64,000 nt of DNA from Micromonospora sp. MW-13 (GCF_003434305.1 NZ_QKKX01000033.1:124001-188000); one strand, 5' to 3'; counted from the stretch's first letter, positions 7,574 to 15,736 are shown. The notes: generated by a model not told the origin, from the sequence alone. Translations and numbers: made by a program.

Positions 7574-9759
7574 TCCTCGCCTCTCACCAGGCCCGCGATC
7601 CGCTCGCGGGCGGCTTGATCCAGTGGTTGCAGCGACGTCGACGCGACGGCGCCGCTGAAGAATCCCTGCACGTGGTGGATTCCCAGGTCGTAGATCTGCT
7701 TGAGGGTCACCGGCGCCGCCTCGTCGAACCCCTCCACGATGACGGCTCGCGGCGTGGGGGCCTGCCCGAGGTCGCTCGCGTGCCGGGACACCCGCGCCAC
7801 CAGCGCGAGTTCCTCCAGCGCCATCGGATGGTGCAGCACCGCGCGGTCGACCTTGATCTGGGTCAGCGGCAGCTCCGCCATCCGGGCCAGCGAGGCGTAC
7901 CCGACGCCGAAGTCGTCGACGGCGAAGCTGATCCGAAGCTCCCGGGCCAGTTCGGTGAGTCGTCGGTGGAAGTAGAGCAGCGGCTCCTGCGGCCACCGCT
8001 CCCCCGGACCGGGCTGGATCGCGTCCTGCTCGGAGATCTCCAGCGTGAGCGTTCGCGGATGCATGGCGGCCTCGGCTAGCGCCCGACTCACCTGGTTGAC
8101 GTACGAGGCGCTGAGCAGTGAGCGGACCGCGACGTTCACCGACAGCGGCTTGGTGCCGTGCCACGGGGCGTCCGCGTCCGCGGCGGCGTACGAGTGGATC
8201 GACTTGGCGAGCAGCAGCGAGTCTCGCTCGATGATGAAGCGGTCGCCCCAGACGTACGCCATCTGCAGCGCGGCGAGTGGCGCGCGAAGCTCCTTGTCGC
8301 TGCGGCGCGCGAGGGCCTCGAAGCTGTGGATGCTCACTCCGGCCGGGCGCAGGTCCAGCTCCACGACGGGCTGGAACACCATGATCATGGAGTCGACCAG
8401 CTTCTGGTAGAGGCTGAAGGCGTACTCGTACAGGTTCAGTGGCAGCCGACCGAAGGCGGTGCGCAGGGCGGTCGCCACCTGCATCTCGGCCTGTAACGGG
8501 TCGCCGAGGAGGTCCGAGTCCCACAGGGCCCGGAGCATGACGGCGAGCGGCTCGCCCATGTCGAGCAGCGCGACGGCCGGGTCGACGACGGTCAACGTGA
8601 GGATGCGATCGTCCTCGTAGGAGAGCGGAACGCAGAGCAGCCGCAGCCCGGCGTCGTTCGAGACGATGTGCCCGGGCATCGACGTGCGGTACCGGCTCGC
8701 GTCGGCGGAGCTGAGTTCCAGCAGCGGTCGCAGCTCCTCCTTGTCGAAGCGGGCAGTGGAGTCGGCCACCCGGATGGCCGAGCCGGAGAACTCCACCACG
8801 GCCACGGAGCTCGCGGCCAGCGCGTGCCGGACGATCTCCACCCGCTCGGCGTGCCCGCGCTGCTGGGACCCCCGCATCGGGTGGGCCTCGGACCGGAAGA
8901 CCCGACCGAGCAGCTGCACGATGGAGCTGGACTGGTCCTCAAGGGGGCTCTTGCAGGGCCGGGTGGTGCTGGGGTTGGCGGGCGAACTCTGCAACCGACG
9001 CTCGTGCCGCGAGGTCGGCGGTTGGACCAGCACGGTGGTCGGGCCCCACATGTGGACGAGTTGGACCGGCGGTGGTTCGAGCCCCTGCTCGGCCACGAAC
9101 GCGGCCATCTGACCGAACGACACCCGGCCCCTGTCGTCCGCGGCCCCACCGCGAAGGGCGCTGAGCAGGTGGTAGGTCAGCACGCCGTGCCCGTACTCCT
9201 CGTTCTCCCGCGCCGCCGCACCCTTGCGACAGGCCAGCAGCGCGCTGTGCCGGTCGACCCGGGTGCGGTAGGTCTGCATCGCCTCGGCGTGGCGCAGGTC
9301 GGCGTCGAGATAGATCCCGGCGTGGCAGCAGTCGAGGACGAGGAAGGAGGTGCCGGCGAAGGTCTCGAAGACGTCCCGCTTGAGGAAGGCCATCCGCAGG
9401 CCGTTGTCCGGCTCCCGGCGGAGGGCGTCCGGGTTGAGGTCCGCCGTGACGAGGTACGCGTCGAGCTGGGTGCTCCACTCGGGCACCAACGCGTGGCCGG
9501 CGAAGTACACGAGCAGCACGTCGGAGGGGCCGGAGTCCAACGCCATCTCGCGAAGCCCGGCCTTGATCTCACGCCAGGTCGCCTCCGCGCCGACGTACAT
9601 CCTGATGTCGGCGTCGTCGAAGGTGCCGATCTCCTCGTCGAGCAGCACTCCCCGGACCGCCTGGACATCGCGTTCCGCATATCGCAGGGCGGGCAGCCGA
9701 ACGTCGCTCCCGCCCTGGTTGACCCCGATCAGAACCGCCCGCCGCCGGCTCGGCGCCAT
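7570..9759 (-). CDS. Caspase-like protease fused to an EAL domain
   Basis: 729 residues from an ATG at 9759. Residues 1-245 form a C14 caspase/metacaspase-type domain: RAVLIGVNQ near the start, YFAGHA with catalytic His89, and LDCCHAG with Cys144/Cys145. A linker and a possible GAF/PAS-like mixed region occupy 250-460. Residues 461-720 are an EAL domain with every expected metal/catalytic residue in order: E481 (SFEALAR), N542 (SVNVAV), E574 (LEISE), D615-D616 (VDDFGVGY), K636 (QIKVDR), E676 (VIVEGF) and Q698 (VQGFF). Thus c-di-GMP hydrolysis or binding looks feasible. It heads a seven-gene array. I know of no described caspase-EAL fusion. Expected function: a cytoplasmic protease gated by a cyclic or modified nucleotide, possibly abortive infection. 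Confidence 0.85.
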   Translation of the reverse strand: MAPSRRRAVLIGVNQGGSDVRLPALRYAERDVQAVRGVLLDEEIGTFDDADIRMYVGAEATWREIKAGLREMALDSGPSDVLLVYFAGHALVPEWSTQLDAYLVTADLNPDALRREPDNGLRMAFLKRDVFETFAGTSFLVLDCCHAGIYLDADLRHAEAMQTYRTRVDRHSALLACRKGAAARENEEYGHGVLTYHLLSALRGGAADDRGRVSFGQMAAFVAEQGLEPPPVQLVHMWGPTTVLVQPPTSRHERRLQSSPANPSTTRPCKSPLEDQSSSIVQLLGRVFRSEAHPMRGSQQRGHAERVEIVRHALAASSVAVVEFSGSAIRVADSTARFDKEELRPLLELSSADASRYRTSMPGHIVSNDAGLRLLCVPLSYEDDRILTLTVVDPAVALLDMGEPLAVMLRALWDSDLLGDPLQAEMQVATALRTAFGRLPLNLYEYAFSLYQKLVDSMIMVFQPVVELDLRPAGVSIHSFEALARRSDKELRAPLAALQMAYVWGDRFIIERDSLLLAKSIHSYAAADADAPWHGTKPLSVNVAVRSLLSASYVNQVSRALAEAAMHPRTLTLEISEQDAIQPGPGERWPQEPLLYFHRRLTELARELRISFAVDDFGVGYASLARMAELPLTQIKVDRAVLHHPMALEELALVARVSRHASDLGQAPTPRAVIVEGFDEAAPVTLKQIYDLGIHHVQGFFSGAVASTSLQPLDQAARERIAGLVRGEE

Positions 9760-9851
9760 GCAGAACCCCCACTGGATGATCCGCCCGCGCTGACGAGACG
9801 GAATCGGAGCAGCGCTCAGGGCGAGGTTATCGGTTTCGACGAGCGTCCTTG

Positions 9852-9880
9852 ATCTGACGGCCGAGTCAGATACCCGTCAA
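9852..9880 (-). promoter_or_regulatory. Candidate promoter with palindromic operator for the caspase-EAL array
   Basis: On the minus strand TTGACG (9880-9875) is followed after 17 bp by TCAGAT (9857-9852). A perfect inverted repeat, ATCTGAC-6-GTCAGAT (9852-9871), fills the spacer and the -10, the position expected of a repressor site. The caspase-EAL start is 93 bp downstream. It could instead be the terminator stem of the Mrr-like gene upstream, but no T-run follows. Confidence 0.35.
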
Positions 9881-9939
9881 TGGGAAATCGGCCGGCGAGC
9901 ACCCGGCCTGCCGCCCGAGCGGACGGCCGATCGGGAGAC

Positions 9940-10662
9940 TCAGCGGGCCACGCACAGGCCCGGGGGCGGTGTGCGCGTCCACGCCCAGGTTTCCAGAGCC
10001 GCCCGGTCCACCAGCGCGATGTCGAGCTGCCGGGCCAGCCGCACGCCGTCGCCCGCCGTGAAGAAGCTGTTGGTCACGATCACGCAGAGCTGGCCCCCGT
10101 GCACCTCGCGGCAGGTCCCCGCGAAGCGCTGGATGGCGGCGCTGCCCACCCGGTTGTGCGCGCTCTGCCGCTTGCACTGCACCACCACCCGCCGCCCGTC
10201 CGGCGCGACCGCCACGACGTCCGCGCCCCGGTCCCCCGCCCCACCCGTGACCGTGACCTGCCGGAACCCCGACGCCTCCAACAGCCGGGCGAACCACCGC
10301 TCGAACTCCGGCCCGGACATCGCGTCCGTCACCGCGATCAGCCGGTCCCGCCGGGCCTGTTCAGCCCGCTGTCGTTCCTGCTCAGCCCGCTGTCGGGCCC
10401 GCTGCCTCGCCCGCGCGAAGAGCAACCCGGCGACGGCGAGGCCGACGACCGCCACCAGGAGGACCGACCAGTACGGGTGCCGCCGCACGAAGTCGACCGC
10501 CAGGACCACGAGCACCAGCGCGGGCACGCCCCAGAGGAGTGGCGCCGCGCTGCCGGACCGACCACGGCGGGCCGCCCCGCCGCCGCGAGCGCGCCGCCGC
10601 TTGCGGTAGTGGGCCCGGACCCGGGCACCGTCGCGGCGGATGTGGGACTTCACGTACGGCAT
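9940..10662 (-). CDS. Membrane-anchored Mrr-type restriction endonuclease-fold protein
   Basis: 240 residues from an ATG at 10662 with GGAGGTG upstream. An Arg/Lys-rich N terminus precedes two membrane segments (PLLWGVPALVLVVLAVDFV and WSVLLVAVVGLAVAGLLF), then a charged coiled stretch of RQRAEQ repeats. The C-terminal half is an Mrr_cat domain: GPEFERWFARLLEASGF, GDRGADVVAV with the metal-binding Asp, and VVQCKRQS with the Q-x-K motif. The type IV-like nuclease fold usually cuts modified DNA, but membrane-tethered actinobacterial versions are common and their role is unsettled. It sits directly upstream, same strand, of the caspase-EAL array and may be a companion defence gene or unrelated. 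Confidence 0.8.
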   Translation of the reverse strand: MPYVKSHIRRDGARVRAHYRKRRRARGGGAARRGRSGSAAPLLWGVPALVLVVLAVDFVRRHPYWSVLLVAVVGLAVAGLLFARARQRARQRAEQERQRAEQARRDRLIAVTDAMSGPEFERWFARLLEASGFRQVTVTGGAGDRGADVVAVAPDGRRVVVQCKRQSAHNRVGSAAIQRFAGTCREVHGGQLCVIVTNSFFTAGDGVRLARQLDIALVDRAALETWAWTRTPPPGLCVAR

Positions 10663-10771
10663 GCGGCACCTCCGACGACGGGACACCAGCTTGCCGATCG
10701 GCGGGGACAGATTTCACGCCCCGACGCCGGTTCTGTCGGCTACCCGTCACGCCGGCACCGGCCTCGTCCGT

Positions 10772-11011
10772 CTACGGCTCCCGCATCCAGGTCTTCGGAT
10801 CGGTGACGAAGATGCCCTTGCCCTGGTGCCGCCGGATGACGCGCAACGCCTCAAGGCGCACATAGACCATCTGAATCGTGGACGTGCCGACCTTGTAGTC
10901 CACCGCCATCTGCGCGATCGGCGGCAGCTTGTCCTCGGGCTTGAGCTTGCGCGCCTTGACAGCGGCAACGATGTCGTCGGCAATGCGGATGTAGTCGGGT
11001 GTTGTAGGCAT
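10772..11011 (-). CDS. Short GntR-family DNA-binding protein
   Basis: 79 residues from an ATG at 11011 with AAGGAG seven bases upstream. It consists almost entirely of the GntR winged helix: DYIRIADDIVAAVKARKLKPEDKLPPIAQMAVDY, recognition helix VGTSTIQMVYVRLEAL and the wing QGKGIFVTD. There is no effector-binding domain. Such minimal GntR proteins are frequent in Streptomyces and Micromonosporaceae and are often associated with integrative elements, though no integrase or attachment site is visible here. Confidence 0.8.
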   Translation of the reverse strand: MPTTPDYIRIADDIVAAVKARKLKPEDKLPPIAQMAVDYKVGTSTIQMVYVRLEALRVIRRHQGKGIFVTDPKTWMREP

Positions 11012-11326
11012 GGCGCTCCTTGCGTGGCTCGCCAATTCGATCACGAAACGCCCATGAACGACAACAGCCAGTGGTTGACTTAAACGACTAAGCCGTTACT
11101 GTTGGACCAGGGCCGCTCCTCGCGTGGCAACGAGATCGGCTCATCCCCCGATCGGGGCGGGCGCCCCCTGCCCGCCCCGATCCACCGGGCTGCTCCACTG
11201 CCGTACCGCCGAACCGGGCTGCGGCGGCGGAGCGGGCGGGCCGTCCGTGGCCGGCGCGGACGGCCCGCCCTTCCCGACCCACCGCACGGACCCTGCACGT
11301 TTCCGTCTGCCCCGGAAAGGATCATC
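11012..11326. other. Intergenic region between divergent gntR-like and divIVA-like genes
   Basis: 315 bp without a supported gene. The part next to the GntR gene (about 11066-11098) is AT-richer and holds CTTA-6-TAAG (CTTAAACGACTAAG), a plausible autoregulatory site. The part next to the DivIVA gene is GC-rich and ends in a GGAAAGG ribosome binding site before the GTG at 11327. Confidence 0.4.
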
Positions 11327-11620
11327 GTGGCCCAGGTGTACCGAGGTGGCCAGCTCCACGGAACGGGCCAGCCGGCCCGGTTGACCCCGCACGAGGTGCG
11401 TACCCGAGCGTTCGACCCGCGTCGGCGCGGCGTCGACGCCGATCAGGTACGCGAGTTCCAGACCCGGCTGGCCGACGAGCTGACCGAGCTGTACGAGGAG
11501 GTGCGGCTGCTCGTACAGGAGAACGACCGGCTCAAGCGGGCGCTGCGCGACTGGCAGATCATGCACGCCCAGGAGTGCCGCCCGCCGGAGCCGCAGCCAC
11601 CCGACCGGGGCCGCTGGTAG
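11327..11620 (+). CDS. DivIVA-domain protein
   Basis: 97 residues from a GTG at 11327 preceded by GGAAAGG. The motif LTPHEVRTRAFDPRRRGVDADQVREF is the DivIVA/Wag31-type N-terminal domain (compare LTPxDVxNxxFxxxxxGYDxxEV), followed by a coiled coil that ends near residue 85. It is far shorter than polar-growth DivIVA, so it is probably a small partner or membrane-targeting module rather than the main polarity factor. The next gene starts 2 bp after its stop. Confidence 0.85.
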   Translation: MAQVYRGGQLHGTGQPARLTPHEVRTRAFDPRRRGVDADQVREFQTRLADELTELYEEVRLLVQENDRLKRALRDWQIMHAQECRPPEPQPPDRGRW

Positions 11621-11622
11621 CG

Positions 11623-11940
11623 ATGCACCCCTCTCCTGGCGACCTGCTGACCATCGACGGCCGCGCCTCGGTGCAGTTCGCCGGGGACCGGGCCCTCACC
11701 TTCCGCGTCGTGTCGGTGCCCGACCTGCCGACCTACCACGGCTGGATCTGGCTGACCGGTTACGTGCTCGACCATCGCGGCCTGGCCACCGCCAAACGCG
11801 AAATCTACGTCCAGCTCGCCGGCCTTCGTCCGGCGCTGCCCGCCGGACCGCCGGGGCAGGTCAGGCCACGCCGGACCGGTGATCCGCCCGTGCGTACCGG
11901 GGCGGCCCGACCACTCCCGCCGGTTCGCACGCGGTCGTGA
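11623..11940 (+). CDS. Hypothetical protein coupled to the DivIVA-domain gene
   Basis: 105 residues from the ATG at 11623, two bases after the DivIVA-like stop, so translationally coupled. It begins with a beta-rich part (DLLTIDGRASVQF, TFRVVSVPDLPTYHGWIWLTGYVLD, REIYVQLAGL) and ends in a disordered Pro/Arg tail. No signal peptide. The compact beta unit with a conserved Trp pair looks like a small folded domain; I do not recognise the family. The pair probably forms a conserved actinobacterial two-gene unit. Confidence 0.6.
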   Translation: MHPSPGDLLTIDGRASVQFAGDRALTFRVVSVPDLPTYHGWIWLTGYVLDHRGLATAKREIYVQLAGLRPALPAGPPGQVRPRRTGDPPVRTGAARPLPPVRTRS

Positions 11941-11984
11941 GGGGCGGCGCGGCCAGCCGGACCAGGCGCCACCCGTTCGACCGG

Positions 11985-13784
11985 TCAGGCGGCGAGGGCG
12001 GCGTAGCGGCCGGCGCGGTCGAGCAGGCCGTCGTGCGTGCCGGACTCGACGATCCGACCGTGGTCGAGGACGGCGATCTGGTCGGCGTCGCGCACGGTGG
12101 AGAGCCGGTGGGCGATCGTGATCGTGGTACGTCCCCGGGACAACTCGTCGAACGCCCGCTGCACGGCGCGCTCGGTCTCGGTGTCCAGCGCGCTGGTGGC
12201 CTCGTCGAGGACCAGCACCCGGGGGTCGCGCAGCAGGGTACGGGCGATGGCGAGGCGCTGCTTCTCCCCGCCGGAGAACCGGTGCCCCCGCGAGCCGACC
12301 ATGGTGTCGTACCCGTCGGGCAGGGCGACGATGAGGTCGTGGATCTGGGCGGCGCGGGCCGCGCCCTCGATCTCGGCGTCGGTGGCGTCCGGCCGGGCGT
12401 ACCGCAGGTTCTCCCGCACGGTGGTGTGCAGCAGGTACGTCTCCTGGCTGACCACGCCCACGACGGCGGCCAGGTCGGTCAGCCGCAGGTCGCGCAGGTC
12501 GACGCCGTCGATGGTGACCCGGCCGGCGGTGGGGTCGTGCAGGCGGCTGACCAGGGCGGCGAGGGTGCTCTTGCCCGAACCGGTGTGCCCGACCACGGCC
12601 AGGCCGGTGCCCGCCGGCACGTCGAGGGTGACCCCGGCGAGGGCGGCGGTGTCGCTGCCCGGGTACGTGAACGTGACGCCCTCGACGCGGACGTGGCCGC
12701 GGACCCGGCGCGGGTCGATCTCGACCGGCCGCTCGGGGTCGGCGACCTCGACGGGGAGGTCGAGGTACTCGAAGATCCGGGCGAACAGCGCCATCGAGGC
12801 GGTGAGCGAGACACCCACGTCGAGCAGGCCCATGAGCGGCCGGAACAGCCCGCCCTGGAGGGCGGTGAAGGCGACCAGGGTGCCGATGCTCAGCGTGCCG
12901 GCGGTCCCGGGGAGGCCGGCGCCGAGGTAGATGAGCGCGGGGATGGCGGCGAAGATGACACTCATCGAGGCCATCCGCCAGCGGCCGGCCAGGTCGGAGC
13001 GCAGCTCCAGGTCGACCAGGCGGGCCGACGAGGCGGTGAACCGGTCGACGAGCGCGGCCCCCGCGCCGAGGGTCTTGCTGAGCTGCACGCCGCTGATCGA
13101 CAGCCCTTCCTCGATGGTGACGTTGAGGTCGGCCAGTTCCCGCTGCCGCTGCACGGTGATCTCCCGCCGCATCCGGGCGACCCGGCGGGTGAGCCAGATC
13201 GACGGGGGAAGCACGACCAGGGAGATCAGCGACAGCCGCCAGGACAGCGCCGCCATGGCGACGGCGGTGGCGACGACCGTGGTGAGGTTCGACGCGACCG
13301 AGGTGGCGGTGGAGGTGACCACCGTCTGCATGCCGCCGATGTCGTTGGTGATCCGGGACTGCACCTCGCCGGTGCGAGTGCGGGTGAAGAACGCGATCGA
13401 CTGGCGGTGCAGGTGGGCGAAGACGTCCGTGCGCAGCCGGTGCATGACCTGCTGGCCGACGCGGGTGGAGAGCCAGGTCTGGATCACGCCGAGGGCCGCG
13501 GTCACGACCGCGACGGCGACCATGCCGAGCACCAGCCGGGCCAGCAGCGACAGGTCGCGCTCCGGCAGGGCCCGGTCGATCACGGTACGCAGCAGGAACG
13601 GCGACGCCATGGCGACGACCGAGGAGGCCACGATGATCGCGGTGACGGTGCCGAGCTGCCAGCGGTGCGGGGCGAAGAGCCGGCCGATCCGGCGCAGCGA
13701 CACCTGTCGGGCCTGGGCCTTCTCGGCGGGGCTGACGGTGCGGGGATCGCCCCGGCCCGCACGATGGGTGGGGGGTGTGTCCAA
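11985..13784 (-). CDS. ABC exporter, fused membrane and ATPase domains
   Basis: 599 residues from a TTG at 13784 with GGAAGG upstream. Six membrane helices occupy about 30-330 (first one TVTAIIVASSVVAMASPFLL). The ATPase has Walker A VVGHTGSGKSTLA, Q-loop VSQETYL, signature RFSGGEKQRLAIAR, Walker B VLVLDEATSALD and the H-loop IAHRLST. This is the homodimeric multidrug/lipid flippase-like organisation. A MarR-family regulator is divergent, with a palindrome between them (13823-13837), so the exporter is probably derepressed by a small molecule it expels. Confidence 0.9.
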   Translation of the reverse strand: MDTPPTHRAGRGDPRTVSPAEKAQARQVSLRRIGRLFAPHRWQLGTVTAIIVASSVVAMASPFLLRTVIDRALPERDLSLLARLVLGMVAVAVVTAALGVIQTWLSTRVGQQVMHRLRTDVFAHLHRQSIAFFTRTRTGEVQSRITNDIGGMQTVVTSTATSVASNLTTVVATAVAMAALSWRLSLISLVVLPPSIWLTRRVARMRREITVQRQRELADLNVTIEEGLSISGVQLSKTLGAGAALVDRFTASSARLVDLELRSDLAGRWRMASMSVIFAAIPALIYLGAGLPGTAGTLSIGTLVAFTALQGGLFRPLMGLLDVGVSLTASMALFARIFEYLDLPVEVADPERPVEIDPRRVRGHVRVEGVTFTYPGSDTAALAGVTLDVPAGTGLAVVGHTGSGKSTLAALVSRLHDPTAGRVTIDGVDLRDLRLTDLAAVVGVVSQETYLLHTTVRENLRYARPDATDAEIEGAARAAQIHDLIVALPDGYDTMVGSRGHRFSGGEKQRLAIARTLLRDPRVLVLDEATSALDTETERAVQRAFDELSRGRTTITIAHRLSTVRDADQIAVLDHGRIVESGTHDGLLDRAGRYAALAA

Positions 13785-13822
13785 GGGGGTGCCTTCCGGT
13801 GGGGAACGATGATGCTGAGGTT

Positions 13823-13837
13823 ACCTCATCATGAGGT
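13823..13837. promoter_or_regulatory. Probable MarR operator
   Basis: Perfect palindrome ACCTCAT-C-ATGAGGT, with an outer T/A pair conserved at both ends, in the 83-bp gap between the divergent ABC exporter and MarR genes. Size and position fit a MarR dimer site controlling both directions. Confidence 0.65.
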
Positions 13838-13867
13838 GACAACAGGAAATGCTGCTACGGTATTCCG

Positions 13868-14362
13868 GTGACCGCCGACGACCGCGCATCCGGTCCGGAG
13901 CACCCTGCCCGGGCGGGCGAGGAGAGCGCCGGAGCGGGCGAGGAGAGCGCGGGGGCGCACGAGGAGGGCCTGGCCGAGAGCTTCTGGGCCGTCGCCCGGC
14001 GGCTGCGTCACCTGTCCCGGCAGACCCTCGAACCGTGGGCGATCAACCCCGGGCACGCCCGCGCGCTGGGCGTGCTGACCCGGCACGGCCCGATGCGGCT
14101 CAGCGCGCTCGCCGAGCACCTGCGCATCGCGCCGCGCTCCACCACCGAGGTGGTCGACGGGCTGGAGGAACGAGGGCTGGTCGCCCGCCGTCCCGACCCG
14201 GCCGACCGGCGGGCCACCCTGGTCACGCCGACCGCCGAGGGCACCCGGGTCGGGGCGGCGATCCGGGCGGCCCGGCATGCGGAGGCAGAGCGCCTCTTCG
14301 GCGGGCTCGGCCCGACCGACCGGGCCCACCTGGCCCGCATCCTGCGCACCCTGCGCGACTGA
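13868..14362 (+). CDS. MarR-family transcriptional regulator
   Basis: 164 residues from a GTG at 13868. After an acidic, repetitive N terminus (EESAGAG repeated twice) comes the MarR winged helix: HARALGVLTRHGPMRLSALAEHL, recognition helix PRSTTEVVDGLEERGL and the wing RRPDPADRRATLVTPT, then dimerisation helices ending at LRTLRD. It is divergent from the ABC exporter and presumably represses it through the palindrome at 13823-13837. Ligand unknown. Confidence 0.9.
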   Translation: MTADDRASGPEHPARAGEESAGAGEESAGAHEEGLAESFWAVARRLRHLSRQTLEPWAINPGHARALGVLTRHGPMRLSALAEHLRIAPRSTTEVVDGLEERGLVARRPDPADRRATLVTPTAEGTRVGAAIRAARHAEAERLFGGLGPTDRAHLARILRTLRD

Positions 14363-14566
14363 CCGTCCCCCGGCCGGGAAGGACCGCACCTGGTCCGGGC
14401 CGACCGAACCCGGCTGGCGGGCCACCGCGGCCGACCGCCCCGCCCCCGCCCAGCGGCCCCGCCTCCGTGGGCGCCCCGCCTCCCGCACAGCCTGCCCGCC
14501 GACCGCGTGAAGGGGGTGAGCTGCGCGGAGGGCTCCGCCCCCCGGGCCGGGCCGCCGCCTGGCAGG

Positions 14567-15550
14567 TCAGCCGGTGCGGCGGCTGGCCAGGATGGCCAGG
14601 ACCTCGGCGCGCACCCGGTCCGGCTCGCCTACCAGCCTGCGGTGGGCGAAGCGGACGACGAGGATGCCGCGGGTGGCCAGCAGCGCGTCGCGGCGCAGGT
14701 CGACCTCCCGCTGCCGGGGATCACCGTGGGTGGTGGCCCCGTCCAGCTCGAAGTCGACCCGTTCCCGCTCGGCGTAGACGTCGAGGTACATGGTGCGCCC
14801 CTCGATCCGCACCCGGAACTGCCGCCGCAGACGGGGCATCGCCGGGCCGGTGAAGACGTGGTCGTGCCCCCACACCTCCAGCGGGCTGCGGCAGCCGGCG
14901 GCCAGCCGGTCCAGCAGCGCGCGCAGTGCGGCACGGCGAGTGAGCCTGGGCGCCCCGGCGAGCGCCGCCTCGACCCTGGCCGGGGTGGTCAGGCCGTCGT
15001 TGACCGCTCGGATCAGCGGGGCGGGGCGGTCGACGGCTGGCAGCAGCGGCCAGGCGTCGACCAGCGCCCGTTCCAGCCGGGCGACGGTCACGCCGCGCCG
15101 GGTCACGGCGTGCGGGGGCGCCGCGACGAACCCACGCCGGTGGTGCAGCACGAGGTACGGCCGGCAGCGCAGCCCCGAACCGGCCGGCACGTCGAGGTGC
15201 ACCGGCTCCCCGTCGGGTTGCCCGCGTACGCCCCAGGCGTGCAGGGCGGTGAGCCCGCCGAGCGCGCCGCGCCCGGCCCCGTACGCCAGCGCGGCGCGGT
15301 GCCGCAGCTCGGCCGGGAACCGCGCGAGAGGCGGGACGGGCGGCGACGCGTCGGGCGGAAGTCGGTGCCGCGAAGGGGCGCCGGACGGGTGCGCCAGCCG
15401 AGCGTCGACGTACACGCCGGGCAGCACCCGGAGCAGCCGTCCCGCCTCGCGTGCCTGGCGCAGCACCCAGGCGGGCACCACCTGGGTCGCCAGTGACTGG
15501 GTGAGCAGCCCGTCATGGCGGTCCAGCAGTGATTCCAACTCGGCGTTCAC
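14567..15550 (-). CDS. AbiEi antitoxin-like / DUF559 (Vsr-like) protein
   Basis: 327 residues from a GTG at 15550. The N terminus (LDRHDGLLTQSLATQVV...REAGRLLRVLPGVYVD) is the winged-helix AbiEi-type antitoxin N-terminal module. The middle has GLTALHAWGV and VHLDVP. The C terminus is a DUF559 endonuclease-fold domain: DVYAERERVDFELDGATTHGD..REVDLRRDALLATRGILVVRFAHRRL, with acidic residues in the expected strand. The family is very common, often in many copies, in actinobacterial genomes; no AbiEii toxin gene lies next to it, so antitoxin function is not supported by context. Confidence 0.75.
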   Translation of the reverse strand: MNAELESLLDRHDGLLTQSLATQVVPAWVLRQAREAGRLLRVLPGVYVDARLAHPSGAPSRHRLPPDASPPVPPLARFPAELRHRAALAYGAGRGALGGLTALHAWGVRGQPDGEPVHLDVPAGSGLRCRPYLVLHHRRGFVAAPPHAVTRRGVTVARLERALVDAWPLLPAVDRPAPLIRAVNDGLTTPARVEAALAGAPRLTRRAALRALLDRLAAGCRSPLEVWGHDHVFTGPAMPRLRRQFRVRIEGRTMYLDVYAERERVDFELDGATTHGDPRQREVDLRRDALLATRGILVVRFAHRRLVGEPDRVRAEVLAILASRRTG

Positions 15551-15667
15551 GCCGCCGACGGTGTCCCCCGACGACCTCGGCCGCAACCCGCCCTGTGGAC
15601 GGCGCACCACCTGTGGACGGGCACCAGCCACCCCCCGGACCTGCTATGGGAAACCATGATCGGGCAA

Positions 15668-15736
15668 CCGTGATCGTCTGCTGATTTCGGAGCCGACACG
15701 CCGGCCGGAGTCTCCGAAATCAGCAGACGATCACGG
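15668..15736. repeat. Perfect 25-bp inverted repeat
   Basis: Arms 15668-15692 and 15712-15736 are exact reverse complements over 25 bp (outer end CCGTGATCGTCTGC, inner end TTTCGGAG) around a 19-bp GC-rich centre. It lies upstream of the AbiEi/DUF559 gene, between it and the GH25 remnant. Too long and too exact for a typical terminator; more like a palindromic repeat element or remnant. Confidence 0.9.

Noticed and set aside
8592..9149. Alternative minus-strand frame inside the caspase-EAL gene
   Set aside because: Ser/Pro/Arg-rich shadow without domain or ribosome binding site; the caspase-EAL frame explains the region fully.
10772..11326. Remnant of an integrative conjugative element around the small GntR gene
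   Set aside because: Only the regulator type hints at it; no xis, int, rep or att site is found nearby.
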